DNA of 62,361 bases from Bradyrhizobium sp. 1. Lineage in GTDB: Bacteria; Pseudomonadota; Alphaproteobacteria; Rhizobiales; Xanthobacteraceae. The stretch lies in assembly GCF_023073315.1 (NCBI RefSeq), contig NZ_JADPJH010000011.1:16146-78506 (forward strand), written 5' to 3'. How positions within the stretch are numbered: the stretch's first letter is position 1; the number at the start of each line of letters is the position of its first letter. The notes below the pieces were generated by a model. The model was not told the DNA's origin. It made no database searches and saw nothing but the letters and a program-made list of their open reading frames with translations. Below, one piece after another: positions 1 through 8,395 of this stretch. A program made the translations under genes and the position numbers.

Positions 1-12
1 GGTGGAAAGACT

Positions 13-42
13 CCGGATTGCTTCGCTGTGCTCGCAATGACG
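13..42. repeat. Partial copy of palindromic repeat family A
   Basis: This is the right arm of a short palindromic repeat (core GATTGCTTCG...CTCGCAATGACG) that occurs complete at 11430-11516, 25396-25482 and 37482-37562. It lies just downstream of the first minus-strand gene. The left arm would be outside the window or is missing. Confidence 0.7.
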
Positions 43-58
43 GCTGATGGAGTGACGC

Positions 59-433
59 CTAGTCTCGCCCCAGCTCGCGCTTGTAGGATGCGTAGTTCGG
101 CTGATCGACCGCGAGCTTGTCCATCGTCGTTTGCCAGAGGTGCTCGGCGAGGCCGGAGGTTGCGAGGTCGACCTCGCCCCTGGTGATGCGATCGGCGAGT
201 ACGCGGTTGAGGTCGGCGACTGAACCGTCCACGCCAAGCAGTGCCCGCAGCCGCTCGACCTCACTCGCGTCACTCCCCTCTTCCCGCGTCAGCTGCCGCG
301 TCACGAGATCGAGGATGTTGATGGCCACGCGCAGCTTGAAGGCCTGGTGGCCCTCAATCAGCGGCGCGATGTCGCTCCGGAGGAAGTCGGCGACTGACTT
401 GGTCAGTTCGACCGGTGTCGGTTCATCCTGCAT
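59..433 (-). CDS. DUF6285 small protein, LvaB-like
   Basis: A 124-residue soluble protein, mostly helical and charged, with no signal peptide or membrane segment. It matches the DUF6285 family, whose members are encoded next to APH-type phosphotransferases and acyl-CoA dehydrogenases. In Pseudomonas levulinate catabolism a protein of this size (LvaB) is needed for the kinase LvaA to phosphorylate 4-hydroxyacyl-CoA. The gene ends the minus-strand run: it starts 3 bases after the phosphotransferase stop, so the two are almost certainly translated together. The family call comes from sequence resemblance and size, and the LvaB role is inferred from the neighbours. Confidence 0.75.
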   Translation of the reverse strand: MQDEPTPVELTKSVADFLRSDIAPLIEGHQAFKLRVAINILDLVTRQLTREEGSDASEVERLRALLGVDGSVADLNRVLADRITRGEVDLATSGLAEHLWQTTMDKLAVDQPNYASYKRELGRD

Positions 434-436
434 GTC

Positions 437-1423
437 TCAACTCCCGCGCGGCGCCAGCAGCCGCAACAGATCAATCTCGGTCTCGCTAGCGCGGCGGCCG
501 ATCATGGCGCGCTCCATCGAATGATCGGGCCCTTCGCGAAAGCGCTGCATCATGCCGCCGCACATGATGCCCCAGCGCAACGTACCCATCACTTCCCAGA
601 ATTTGACGCGTGACGGATCGCATTTGCGGCCTGCGGCCTCATAGCCCGCGAACAATTCCTCGCGCGAGCCAAAGCCGCCGACCGGCTTGTCGATCTCGCC
701 AAAACGCCAGGAGTTGACGCAGACCCAACCGAGATCCTCCATGGGATCGCCGAGGTGGGCAAGCTCCCAGTCGAGAACCGCGCGCACGCCGTCGGCGCCG
801 ATGATGAGATTGCCGTTGCGGAAGTCGCCATGCACCAGCGTCGTCTCGGACGACGGACCGGGATCGTGGTCACGCAACCAGCGCAGCGCCAGCTCGAACA
901 CCGGCTTAGGCCAGTTTAGGCTGCGATAGTCGCGCTCGAACTCAGAGATCTCCTCGGTCGCGCTTCGGCGGCGCAGCTCCGGCAATTTGTCCTGCGGCAA
1001 TTTGTGCAGCCCCGCCAGCACGCCGCCGATTTGTCTCGCGAGATGCGGCCGCGCCGCCGCATATTCGTCATCGCGAAGAATCTTGCGGGCGATGGTCTCG
1101 CCCTCGACCCGCTGCATGATGAACCCAATGCCGAGATTTTCATCCGGCGTCAGCACATGCATCACGCGCGGCGACGGCACGCCCGCCTCATAAGCGAGCT
1201 GCATCAGCTGCGCTTCGGCTGCGAGACCCGCCGCGCGCGTAGGAGCCGCACCGTAGCCCTTCGGCGAGCGGCGCAGGATCGCGCCGATCGGCCCGTCGGG
1301 ATGCGTGATGTCAAAACGCCAGGTCTCCTGACTGGCGCCGCCCGACAGCTTTGCCGCGCCGGTGACGCCGGTCGCACCGTGACACCAGCGCTGGGCGCTG
1401 CGAAAAAGCTCCGCCTCGATCAT
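437..1423 (-). CDS. APH-family phosphotransferase, LvaA/ACAD11 kinase-domain-like
   Basis: A 328-residue aminoglycoside-phosphotransferase-fold kinase. The catalytic loop HGDFRNGN is at residues 198-205, and the metal-binding segment LDWE (217-220) is followed by a LGDP motif. Relatives are not antibiotic kinases. In LvaA and in the N-terminal half of human ACAD10/ACAD11 this domain phosphorylates the 4-hydroxyl of 4-hydroxyacyl-CoA. The start ATG at 1423 overlaps the stop of the enoyl-CoA hydratase gene (ATGA). A longer reading frame runs upstream but lies inside the hydratase gene and is not conserved-looking. It forms one operon with the hydratase and the DUF6285 gene. The substrate is inferred. 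Confidence 0.85.
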   Translation of the reverse strand: MIEAELFRSAQRWCHGATGVTGAAKLSGGASQETWRFDITHPDGPIGAILRRSPKGYGAAPTRAAGLAAEAQLMQLAYEAGVPSPRVMHVLTPDENLGIGFIMQRVEGETIARKILRDDEYAAARPHLARQIGGVLAGLHKLPQDKLPELRRRSATEEISEFERDYRSLNWPKPVFELALRWLRDHDPGPSSETTLVHGDFRNGNLIIGADGVRAVLDWELAHLGDPMEDLGWVCVNSWRFGEIDKPVGGFGSREELFAGYEAAGRKCDPSRVKFWEVMGTLRWGIMCGGMMQRFREGPDHSMERAMIGRRASETEIDLLRLLAPRGS

Positions 1424-2208
1424 TTGCCTTTGAACTGCGCGGGCCGCTTCTCCAGGAACGCGCCGACGCCCTCGCGAAAATCCTGAGTATCGCCGGCACG
1501 GAGCTGGCACTGGAATTCGAGATTGAGCTGGTCCTCGAAGGAATTTTCCGGGCTGTCCCAATAGAGCTTGCGGATCAGCGACAGCGCGACCGTCGGGCCG
1601 CTGGCGAGATCGCGCGCGAGCTTCATTGCCTCCTCCATCAGCACGCCGTCGTCATAGACGCGATTGATGAGGCCCCATTCCAGCGCCTTCTCAGCCGGCA
1701 GGCGTTCGCCCATCAGCGACAATTCGATCGAGCGTGCCCGGCCGATCAGGCGCGGCAACAGCCAGGTCGAGCCGCAATCCGGCACGAGGCCGATGCGGCG
1801 GAAGGCTTGAAGGAAGTAGGAGGACCGTGCGCACAGGACCATATCGCCGAGCAGCGCGAAGCTCATGCCGGCGCCCGCCGCCGGCCCGTTGACCGCGGTC
1901 ACGATCGGGCAATGCAGATTTCGGATGCGGCGCAGGAACGGGTGAAAGCCGGTCTCCAGCGTCAGGCCGGCCTTGGTCTTCTTCGCCTGATTGTTGCGGC
2001 CCTGGAGATTAGCGCCGGTGCAGAACGCCCGCCCCGCGCCGGTCAGCACGACGCAGCGCACCTCGTCCTTCTTCTCCTCGATTGTATCGAGCGCCTCGGC
2101 GAGGCCGCCCAGCATGTCCACGGAGACCGCGTTCATCACCTCCTGATGGTCGAGCCGGAGGATCGCGACCGAGCCATCGAAATCGAGCGTGACGTGTTTG
2201 AACTGCAT
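1420..2208 (-). CDS. Enoyl-CoA hydratase/isomerase family protein
   Basis: A 262-residue crotonase-fold protein. The oxyanion-hole segment (AGRAFCTGANL, about residues 56-66) and the second loop (NGPAAGAGMSFAL, about 105-117) are both present. It should hydrate or isomerise an enoyl-CoA in the cytoplasm as part of beta-oxidation. It is the first gene of a three-gene minus-strand operon and overlaps the phosphotransferase start by 4 bases. In the Lva-like reading it would act on the enoyl-CoA released after phosphate elimination. Crotonase subfamilies (hydratase, isomerase, hydrolase) cannot be separated from motifs alone. Confidence 0.88.
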   Translation of the reverse strand: MQFKHVTLDFDGSVAILRLDHQEVMNAVSVDMLGGLAEALDTIEEKKDEVRCVVLTGAGRAFCTGANLQGRNNQAKKTKAGLTLETGFHPFLRRIRNLHCPIVTAVNGPAAGAGMSFALLGDMVLCARSSYFLQAFRRIGLVPDCGSTWLLPRLIGRARSIELSLMGERLPAEKALEWGLINRVYDDGVLMEEAMKLARDLASGPTVALSLIRKLYWDSPENSFEDQLNLEFQCQLRAGDTQDFREGVGAFLEKRPAQFKGK

Positions 2209-2387
2209 GGTTTCCTCGTCGGTTGCAGCCAGCGAAGTTTCGCAGGCCGGAATTAGTTTTGCCGGGCCGCATATTTGATTTTTGTCGCGGCGTTGTCCAT
2301 GGTGCTCCGAACATACCTTGTCGTCCTATCGCACAATCTTGCGCGCACAGGCTGGCGCGCGGCGGTGCCAAAAACAGGAAACGCGCC

Positions 2388-3167
2388 ATGAACCTTTTCG
2401 ACCTCACCGGCCGCGTGGCCGTGATCACCGGCGGCAATGGCGGTATCGGGCTCGGCATCGCGCAGGCACTCGCCGGTCAGGGCTGCAACGTCTCGATCTG
2501 GGGCCGCAATGCTGACAAGAACAAGGCTGCTGCCGCGAGCATGGCGGGGCTCTCCGGCAAGGTCGACAGCCGCGTCTGCGATGTCACCGATCCGGCCTCG
2601 GTCAACGCCGCGATGAAGGCGACGCTCGATATTTTCGGCCGGGTCGACGGCTGCTTCGCCAATGCCGGCATCGGCGGCGGCGGCCGGCGCTCCTTCATCG
2701 AGCGCACGGAAGAGGAATGGCGCAAGATGTTTGCGACCAATCTCGACGGCGTGTTCCACGCCTTCCAGGCCGCCGCAAGACACATGACGGAGCGCGCCGA
2801 GGCCGGCGATCCCTTCGGCCGGCTGGTCGCGACATCGAGCCTCGCCTCGATCTTCGGCACCGCACGCAACGAGCATTACGCCGCTACGAAAGCGGCCATC
2901 AACGCACTGGTGCGCGCGCTCGGCGTCGAGCTGGCGCGCCACGGCGTCACCGCGAATGCGATCCTGCCCGGCTGGATCAAGAGCGACATGACCGCCGGAA
3001 TCATGGCCAACGAAAAGTTCGTCGCCAACGTCATGCCGCGTATTCCGGTGCGACGGTTCGGCGAGGCCGGCGATTTCGGCGGCATTGCCGTGTATCTGAT
3101 GAGCAAGGCGTCGTCGTATCACACCGCGGACACGTTCGTGATCGACGGCGGCTATACCGCGTTTTAA
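2388..3167 (+). CDS. SDR family oxidoreductase
   Basis: A 259-residue classical short-chain dehydrogenase. The cofactor motif TGGNGGIG is near residue 15, NAG near 90, the catalytic serine in the TSSLAS segment, and the active-site YAATK follows; the C-terminal DGGY motif is intact. It probably oxidises or reduces a hydroxyacyl-CoA or similar alcohol with NAD(P). The chosen start (ATG at 2388) gives the normal N-terminus; a longer frame from 2223 would run through the divergent promoter. It is divergent from the enoyl-CoA hydratase operon with a 179-base spacer. LvaD of the levulinate pathway is also an SDR, which fits the neighbours. Confidence 0.88.
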   Translation: MNLFDLTGRVAVITGGNGGIGLGIAQALAGQGCNVSIWGRNADKNKAAAASMAGLSGKVDSRVCDVTDPASVNAAMKATLDIFGRVDGCFANAGIGGGGRRSFIERTEEEWRKMFATNLDGVFHAFQAAARHMTERAEAGDPFGRLVATSSLASIFGTARNEHYAATKAAINALVRALGVELARHGVTANAILPGWIKSDMTAGIMANEKFVANVMPRIPVRRFGEAGDFGGIAVYLMSKASSYHTADTFVIDGGYTAF

Positions 3168-3172
3168 GTCTC

Positions 3173-3254
3173 GTAGCCCGGATGGAGCGCAGCGTAGTCC
3201 GGGATTTTCAGAAGCAAGCAAGACCCGGATTTCGCTGCGCTCCATCCAGGCTAC
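3173..3254. repeat. Palindromic intergenic repeat, family B
   Basis: An 82-base imperfect palindrome between the SDR and VOC genes. The left arm GTAGCCCGGATGGAGCGCAG is answered by GCTGCGCTCCATCCAGGCTAC-type sequence on the right. Such extragenic palindromes are common in Bradyrhizobium-like genomes. No protein is encoded. Confidence 0.8.
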
Positions 3255-3276
3255 AAACTCTGAGGGGAATGGGCAA

Positions 3277-3657
3277 ATGTTCTCGCACATCATGATCGGC
3301 ACCAACGACCTCGACAAGGCCAAGGGGTTCTACGACAGCCTGCTGAGCACGCTCGAAGTGCGCCCGGCCAAGGTCGATGGCCATCGCATCTTCTACTTCA
3401 CCAAGACCGGCGTGTTCTCGGTGTCGAAGCCGATCAACGGCGAGCCGGCGACATGCGCCAATGGTGGCACCATCGGCTTTGCCGCCAACTCGCCGGAGCA
3501 GGTCGACAAGTGGCACGCGGCCGGCCTCGCCAGTGGCGGCAAGACTTGCGAGGAACCGCCCGGCATCCGCCAGGGCCCGGGCGGCAAGCTCTACCTTGCC
3601 TATTTGCGCGATCTCGACGGCAACAAGATCTGCGCAATGCACCGGGTGGTGGACTAG
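3277..3657 (+). CDS. VOC (glyoxalase/bleomycin resistance) family protein
   Basis: A 126-residue single-domain vicinal-oxygen-chelate protein. It opens with the usual HIMIGTNDLDKAKGFYDSLL strand-helix unit and ends with a RDLDGNKICAMH strand that carries late metal-ligand positions. Members include glyoxalase I, dioxygenases and drug-binding proteins, so the substrate cannot be assigned. The start is set by a GAGGGG ribosome-binding site about 7 bases upstream of the ATG. It lies alone between a palindromic repeat and the convergent histidine kinase fragments. Confidence 0.85.
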   Translation: MFSHIMIGTNDLDKAKGFYDSLLSTLEVRPAKVDGHRIFYFTKTGVFSVSKPINGEPATCANGGTIGFAANSPEQVDKWHAAGLASGGKTCEEPPGIRQGPGGKLYLAYLRDLDGNKICAMHRVVD

Positions 3658-3737
3658 CCCCGCAGTCAAACATCCGATGTCGTCCGGGCCTCGTGCGCAA
3701 TTGTGCAACGGGGGCGGGCGACGGCGGGGAGTGTTCG

Positions 3738-4974
3738 CTAAGTCTCGCCCGTTTCGGGCGCAACTCGCGGCACGATCATCTGGATGCGTGTCCCCGCGCC
3801 GGGTTTGCTTTCGAGCTTGATACGACCGCCCAGCCGGCCCGAGACGATGTTGTGGACGATGTGCAGGCCGAGGCCGACATTGCCTTCATGGCGGCGCGTG
3901 GTGAAGAACGGATTGAAGGCCTGCCGGCGCAGGTCGGCGCTCATACCGCAGCCATTATCGGAAACGGCAATCTCGATATCCCCCTCGCCGCATGCGCGAA
4001 TCGCGAGGTCGATCCTTCCGCTCTTGCCATCCGGAAACGCGTGCACGATCGCGTTCATGAGTAGGTTGGTCAGCACCTGCCCAAATGGACCAGGATAACT
4101 GGTCATGGTCCGGCCGGACGGGCATTCAACATTCAACGTCAGGCCGCTTTTCCGTAGATCCGACTCAAGACTTGCGGCGAGTTGCTGGGCGAGCTCACCC
4201 GGATCGAAGGTTCGGCGCTCGAGATAACTTTGATCGACCGCGACCTGCTTGAACGACTGGATCAATTCCGCCGCCCGGGCGAGATTGCCGGTCAAATGCG
4301 CGGATGCGGTCTTAACGACTGCAAGAAACTCGTTCAGGCTCGATCGCTTCAAGCTGCCCCGCGCGACTTCGGTCGCAAACTTTGCCGCCTTGCTCTCCAA
4401 CACGGAGGCGATAGTCAGGCTGGTACCGACGGGGCTGTTGATCTCATGCGAAAACGCCCGCCACCAACCGTCCGAGTGCAGCCAGCTTCTCAGCCTCTAC
4501 CAGCGAGTCCTGCGCTTCCTTCAGGCGCTGCAATGCCGCTTCCGCGGCGTCGCGGGCACTGCGAAGCTGCCGTTCGTGGCGCTTGCGCTCGGTGATCTCT
4601 TCTGCGGCGACGTTGACGCCAACGATGTTGCCGTTCGGTCCGCGCTGCGGATGCCAGTGGGTGATCCAGCAGCGCTCGTCGTTGTGGCCGGGGCGCTGGC
4701 CGTAGACCTCGATCCCGGTGACAGGCTCGCCGGTTTCCATAATGGAGCGAACGATGCCCTCGACGGCGGACGCGAGCCCAGGCACGCATTCCCGCACTGT
4801 GTGCCCGAGGTGCCCTTCGACCGAGATGCCACAGATCTCGGTGAGGCGCTGGTTGATCTGCAGATAGCGACAGTCCGGAGAGAGATAGGCAAGGCCAATC
4901 GGCGCCGTGTCGTAGATCAACTGCAGCGCCGGCTGCTTTGGAAACTGCACTTCGCGTACAACGGAAGAACTCAT
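3738..4974 (-). pseudogene. PAS-domain sensor histidine kinase, frameshifted at the H-box
   Basis: Two adjacent minus-strand frames make one kinase. The 5' part (4974 to about 4447, 176 codons) holds a PAS domain and a coiled linker ending ALGRLVAGVFA-stop. The 3' part (frame ending at 3738) holds the rest of the dimerisation helix and an ATPase domain with N-box LTNLLMNAIVHAF, DNGCGM, FFTTR and GLGLHIVHNIV. Joining them by removing one base in the A4 run at 4451-4454 gives VAGVSHEINSPVG, the expected H-box with the phospho-acceptor His, and a protein of about 411 residues. No response regulator lies nearby. A true mutation, a programmed shift or a sequencing error cannot be told apart here. 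A GTG at 4403 could start a separate ATPase-only product but lacks the His. Confidence 0.8.
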
Positions 4975-5223
4975 GTCCTCTCTCCCTCTGCGCGAAGGTC
5001 AGGTTAGCCGGTTGCGGCGCGAGGCAACAGCCCAAATAACCCTGAAAACAGGCTCAATCAGTCCCGGGGCCGGTACGTGGCGGGACGGTCAAACAGCGTT
5101 TGAAACGCTCTCGCCATATTCCATCACATGGCATGGGTTGGATGAAAAATACGCGCTCGCGCTTTGGCATCGCCGCGTTTATTCTCGCCGCAACGCGCTG
5201 ATCCGAAAATGGGAGGAACAACA

Positions 5224-6498
5224 ATGAAACACGCCTACATACCCCGCACCACCAACTACACCCTCAACCCCGGCGACGAGCTCAACGACCTCCGCATGTC
5301 GGACCAGGTCCGACCGCTCTACGATCACGTCAGGAAATTCATCCGCGACACCGTCGAGCCGATGTCGATCGAGTTCGCCAAGGCCGGCGAAGGCAAGCAA
5401 GACCGCTGGAGCTTTACGCCGAAGCAGCTCGAAGTGCTCGAGGTCGCCAAGAACAAGGCCAAGAAGGAAGGCCTCTGGAATTTCTTCCTGCCCGATGACG
5501 AGACCGGCCAGGGCCTGAAGAATCTCGACTACGCCTATATCGCCTCCGAGCTCGGCAAGAGCCCGCTGGCGTCCGAGAGCATGAACTGCTCCGCGCCCGA
5601 CACCGGCAACATGGAGGTGCTGGAGCGCGTCGGCACCAAGGAGCAGAAGGAGAAGTGGCTGAAGCCGCTGATGAACGGCGAGATCCGCTCGGCCTATGTC
5701 ATGACCGAGCCGAACGTCGCCTCCTCCGACGCCAAGAACATCTCGACCAGCGCAAAACTCGTCGGCGACGAATGGGTCATCAACGGCGAGAAGTACTACA
5801 TCTCCGGCGTCGGCGATCCCCGCTGCAAGATCCTCATCGTCATGGTGAAGACCAATCCCGATGCGGCGCCGAGCAAGCAGCAGTCGCAGATCCTGGTGCC
5901 GCGCGACACGCCCGGCGTCGAGGTGCTCGGCCCGATGTACGTGTTCGGCCAGGACCACGCGCCGCGCGGCCACATGCACATGCGCTTCAACAATGTGCGC
6001 GTGCCGAAGGAGAACATGCTGCTGGGTGAAGGCCGTGGCTTCGAGATCTCGCAGCTCCGTCTCGGCCCGGGCCGCATCCATCACTGCATGCGCACCATCG
6101 GCAAGGCCGAGAAGGCGCTCGATTTGATGGTGCAGCGTGGTCTCACCCGCGAAGCCTTCGGCAAGAAGATCGCCCATCTCGGCGGCAACATGCAGATCAT
6201 CGCGCAAGCGCGCTGCGAGATCGAGGCGATGCGGCTGATGGTGCTGAAGGCCGCCAAGGCCATGGACGTGCTCGGCAACAAGGAGGCCCGCGTCTGGGTC
6301 TCGATGGTCAAGGCCATGGTGCCCGAGCGTGCCTGCAAGATCATCGACCAGTCGATCCAGATGCACGGCGCCACCGGCATCTCGCACTGGACCCCGCTCG
6401 CGGAGATGTATCAGGACGTCCGCCACCTGCGCTTTGCGGATGGTCCGGACGAGGTGCACTGGATGGTGGTGGGCCGGCACGAGCTGAGCATGGCGTGA
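5224..6498 (+). CDS. Acyl-CoA dehydrogenase, ACAD10/11 and LvaC-like
   Basis: A 424-residue flavoprotein of the acyl-CoA dehydrogenase fold. The FAD/substrate segment YVMTEPNVASSDA is near residue 160, the C-terminal IQMHGATGIS signature is present, and the catalytic-base region FADGPDEVHW places Glu at about 410. This long subtype matches the dehydrogenase half of ACAD10/11 and LvaC, which remove phosphate from 4-phosphoacyl-CoA or dehydrogenate long acyl-CoA. The start at 5224 is set by GGGAGGA eight bases upstream; a longer frame from 5164 lacks a ribosome-binding site. It is divergent from the kinase gene. The Lva-like role is inferred from the kinase and DUF6285 genes 4 kb away. Confidence 0.9.
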   Translation: MKHAYIPRTTNYTLNPGDELNDLRMSDQVRPLYDHVRKFIRDTVEPMSIEFAKAGEGKQDRWSFTPKQLEVLEVAKNKAKKEGLWNFFLPDDETGQGLKNLDYAYIASELGKSPLASESMNCSAPDTGNMEVLERVGTKEQKEKWLKPLMNGEIRSAYVMTEPNVASSDAKNISTSAKLVGDEWVINGEKYYISGVGDPRCKILIVMVKTNPDAAPSKQQSQILVPRDTPGVEVLGPMYVFGQDHAPRGHMHMRFNNVRVPKENMLLGEGRGFEISQLRLGPGRIHHCMRTIGKAEKALDLMVQRGLTREAFGKKIAHLGGNMQIIAQARCEIEAMRLMVLKAAKAMDVLGNKEARVWVSMVKAMVPERACKIIDQSIQMHGATGISHWTPLAEMYQDVRHLRFADGPDEVHWMVVGRHELSMA

Positions 6499-6510
6499 TC
6501 TACGAGATGC

Positions 6511-6605
6511 CGTAGGGTGGGCAAAGGCGCGCTCTTCGCGCGCCGTGCCCACCATCGCAGTATCGCAAGAAGATGGTGGGCACGCTTCGCTTTGCCCACC
6601 CTACG
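6511..6605. repeat. Palindromic intergenic repeat, family D
   Basis: A 95-base palindrome with arms CGTAGGGTGGGCAAAG and CTTTGCCCACCCTACG and a nested GGTGGGCA/TGCCCACC pair. It fills the space between the acyl-CoA dehydrogenase and flavin reductase genes. It is a typical Bradyrhizobium extragenic repeat and could also act as a transcription pause or mRNA-stabilising hairpin. Confidence 0.85.
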
Positions 6606-6630
6606 AAGTTGCACCTCCCAAGGAGCCCCC

Positions 6631-7248
6631 ATGGACTACGCCGCCAGCGACCTGACGCCACGCGAGCGCTACAAGGTGTTGACGTCCTTCATCCTGCCGC
6701 GGCCGATCGCGTGGGTGACGTCGGTCGGACCGACCGGCGTGGTCAACGCCGCGCCGTTCAGCTTCTTCAACGCCTTCTGCGAGGATCCGCCGCTGTGCAT
6801 GTTCGCGGCGAACCGCAAGCCGAACGGCCAGGACAAGGACACCTTCCTCAACATCCAGCGCACCGGCGAGTTCGTGGTCAACATTGCCGACGAGCCGCTG
6901 GCGAAAGCGATGCATGAGTCGAGCGGCGACTTTCCGCCTGAGATCGGCGAGCCCGATTACCTCGGCTTGAAACTCGCGCCCTCGAGCAAGATCGCCGTGC
7001 CCAGGCTCGCCGACGCGCCCTGGGCGATGGAGTGCAAGCTCTGGAAGATGATCGACGTCAACGACGATCGCCGGCTGATCATGGGCGAAGGCATCCACTT
7101 CCACATCCGCGACGAGTTGTGGGACCACAAGGCGATGCGGGTGCACATGGACCGCTATCACCCGATCGGCCGCATGTTCGCCGACCGCTACTGCCGCACG
7201 GACGACCGCGTGGTGTTTCCGGCGGCGGAAGGCGCGAAGGGGAAGTAG
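6631..7248 (+). CDS. Flavin reductase family protein (FMN-binding split barrel)
   Basis: A 205-residue protein with the split-barrel FMN-binding fold. The N-terminal SFILPRPIAWVTSVGP and NAAPFSFFNAFCEDPPLCMF segments are characteristic of the family. It either reduces free flavin with NAD(P)H or is a related flavoprotein of unknown substrate. The start at 6631 follows AAGGAG with ideal spacing; the longer frame from 6517 runs through the palindromic repeat. It is on the same strand as the acyl-CoA dehydrogenase but separated by that repeat. The flavin monooxygenase 1.2 kb downstream is FAD/NADPH self-sufficient, so a partnership is not required. Confidence 0.85.
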   Translation: MDYAASDLTPRERYKVLTSFILPRPIAWVTSVGPTGVVNAAPFSFFNAFCEDPPLCMFAANRKPNGQDKDTFLNIQRTGEFVVNIADEPLAKAMHESSGDFPPEIGEPDYLGLKLAPSSKIAVPRLADAPWAMECKLWKMIDVNDDRRLIMGEGIHFHIRDELWDHKAMRVHMDRYHPIGRMFADRYCRTDDRVVFPAAEGAKGK

Positions 7249-7270
7249 GGCGCGCCGGGACGAAGGTCCG

Positions 7271-7405
7271 CTCCCTCGCCCCGTTCTTACGGGGAGAGGG
7301 TTGGGGTGAGGGGCTCTCTCCACGCGTGAGATGGTCGAAAGTCCTGTACCCCCTCACCCGGATCGCAAGAGCGATCCGACCTCTCCGCGCAAGCGGGGCG
7401 AGGTG
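7271..7405. repeat. Palindromic intergenic repeat, family C
   Basis: A roughly 135-base element. It starts CTCGCCCCGTTCTTACGGGG, carries GAGGGTTGGGGTGAGGGG and the inner hairpin GATCGCAAGAGCGATC, and ends with GCGGGGCGAG, which complements the start. A second copy is cut by the right end of the window (62244-62361). It lies between convergent genes and may help to end transcription. Confidence 0.85.
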
Positions 7406-7415
7406 AAGAAAGACA

Positions 7416-8294
7416 CTACGTCGCGGGCGCGATCTTGTCCTGCGTCTTCGTCTCGAAATCACTCGCGTCGTGGCGCTCGTGGAGCTGACTGGCCGGATCG
7501 CCGGAGACGCGGTTGACCATGCGGCCGCGCTTCACGGCTGGGCGCTTCGCGATCTGGTCGGTCCAGCGCTGCACGTTCTTGTAATCCTGCACCGACAAAA
7601 ATTCGCCGGCGCCGTAGACCAGTCCCTTGGCGAGTGCCCCGTACCAGGGCCACACCGCCATGTCGGCGATGGTGTACTCCTTGCCCGCGAGGTACTCGTT
7701 GTCGGCAAGGCGCCGGTCGAGCACGTCGAGCTGGCGCTTGACCTCCATCGCGAAGCGGTCGATGGCGTATTCGATCTTGAACGGCGCATAGGCGTAGAAA
7801 TGGCCAAAGCCGCCGCCGAGATAGGGCGCGCTGCCCATCTGCCAGAACAGCCAGGACATGGCATCGGTCCGCGCCTTGATCTCCTGCGGCAGGAAGGCCC
7901 CGCCGAACTTCTCGGCGAGGTAGAACAGGATCGAGGCGGATTCGAACACGCGGATCGGCTCAGGGCCGGAGCGATCCATCAGCGCCGGAATCTTGGAGTT
8001 CGGATTGATGTCGACAAAACCGCTGCCGAACTGGTCGCCATTGCCTATTCTGATCAGCCAGGCGTCGTATTCGGCGCCCTTGTGGCCGAGCGCGAGAAGC
8101 TCTTCCAGCATCACCGTGACCTTGACCCCGTTCGGCGTCGCCAGCGAATAGAGCTGCAAAGGGTGCTTGCCGACCGGCAGCTCCTTGTCGTGGGTGGCGC
8201 CGGCAATGGGACGGTTGATGCTGGCGAACTGGCCGCCGTTCTCCTTGTTCCAGGTCCAGACTTTGGGCGGTACGTAGGCGGGGGCGTCGGTCAT
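7416..8294 (-). CDS. Glutathione S-transferase family protein, YghU-like
   Basis: A 292-residue GST of the YghU/disulfide-bond oxidoreductase type. A long N-terminal extension precedes the thioredoxin-fold domain, with the motif TPNGVKVTVMLEEL near residue 55 in place of the usual Tyr/Ser active site. A SNSKIPAL-type cis-Pro loop lies near 95 and an all-helical C-terminal half follows. Relatives bind two glutathiones and reduce disulfide bonds or organic peroxides in the cytoplasm. The start is set at the ATG at 8294; further upstream codons in frame (to 8354) look non-conserved. It is convergent with the flavin reductase gene. Confidence 0.9.
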   Translation of the reverse strand: MTDAPAYVPPKVWTWNKENGGQFASINRPIAGATHDKELPVGKHPLQLYSLATPNGVKVTVMLEELLALGHKGAEYDAWLIRIGNGDQFGSGFVDINPNSKIPALMDRSGPEPIRVFESASILFYLAEKFGGAFLPQEIKARTDAMSWLFWQMGSAPYLGGGFGHFYAYAPFKIEYAIDRFAMEVKRQLDVLDRRLADNEYLAGKEYTIADMAVWPWYGALAKGLVYGAGEFLSVQDYKNVQRWTDQIAKRPAVKRGRMVNRVSGDPASQLHERHDASDFETKTQDKIAPAT

Positions 8295-8395
8295 GCGGTT
8301 GCTCCGGCGAAAAGATGCGCGTGCATTAATTAGCCCGCAAATGGCGAATGACAAGGCCTGCCCGGTCTGCGCCCGGCGCGGGCCTCAGGCCGGCG

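Noticed and set aside
5179..6555. Long open frame opposite the acyl-CoA dehydrogenase
   Set aside because: Composition is His/Leu/Ala/Arg-rich without any domain, and the sense gene has catalytic residues and a ribosome-binding site.
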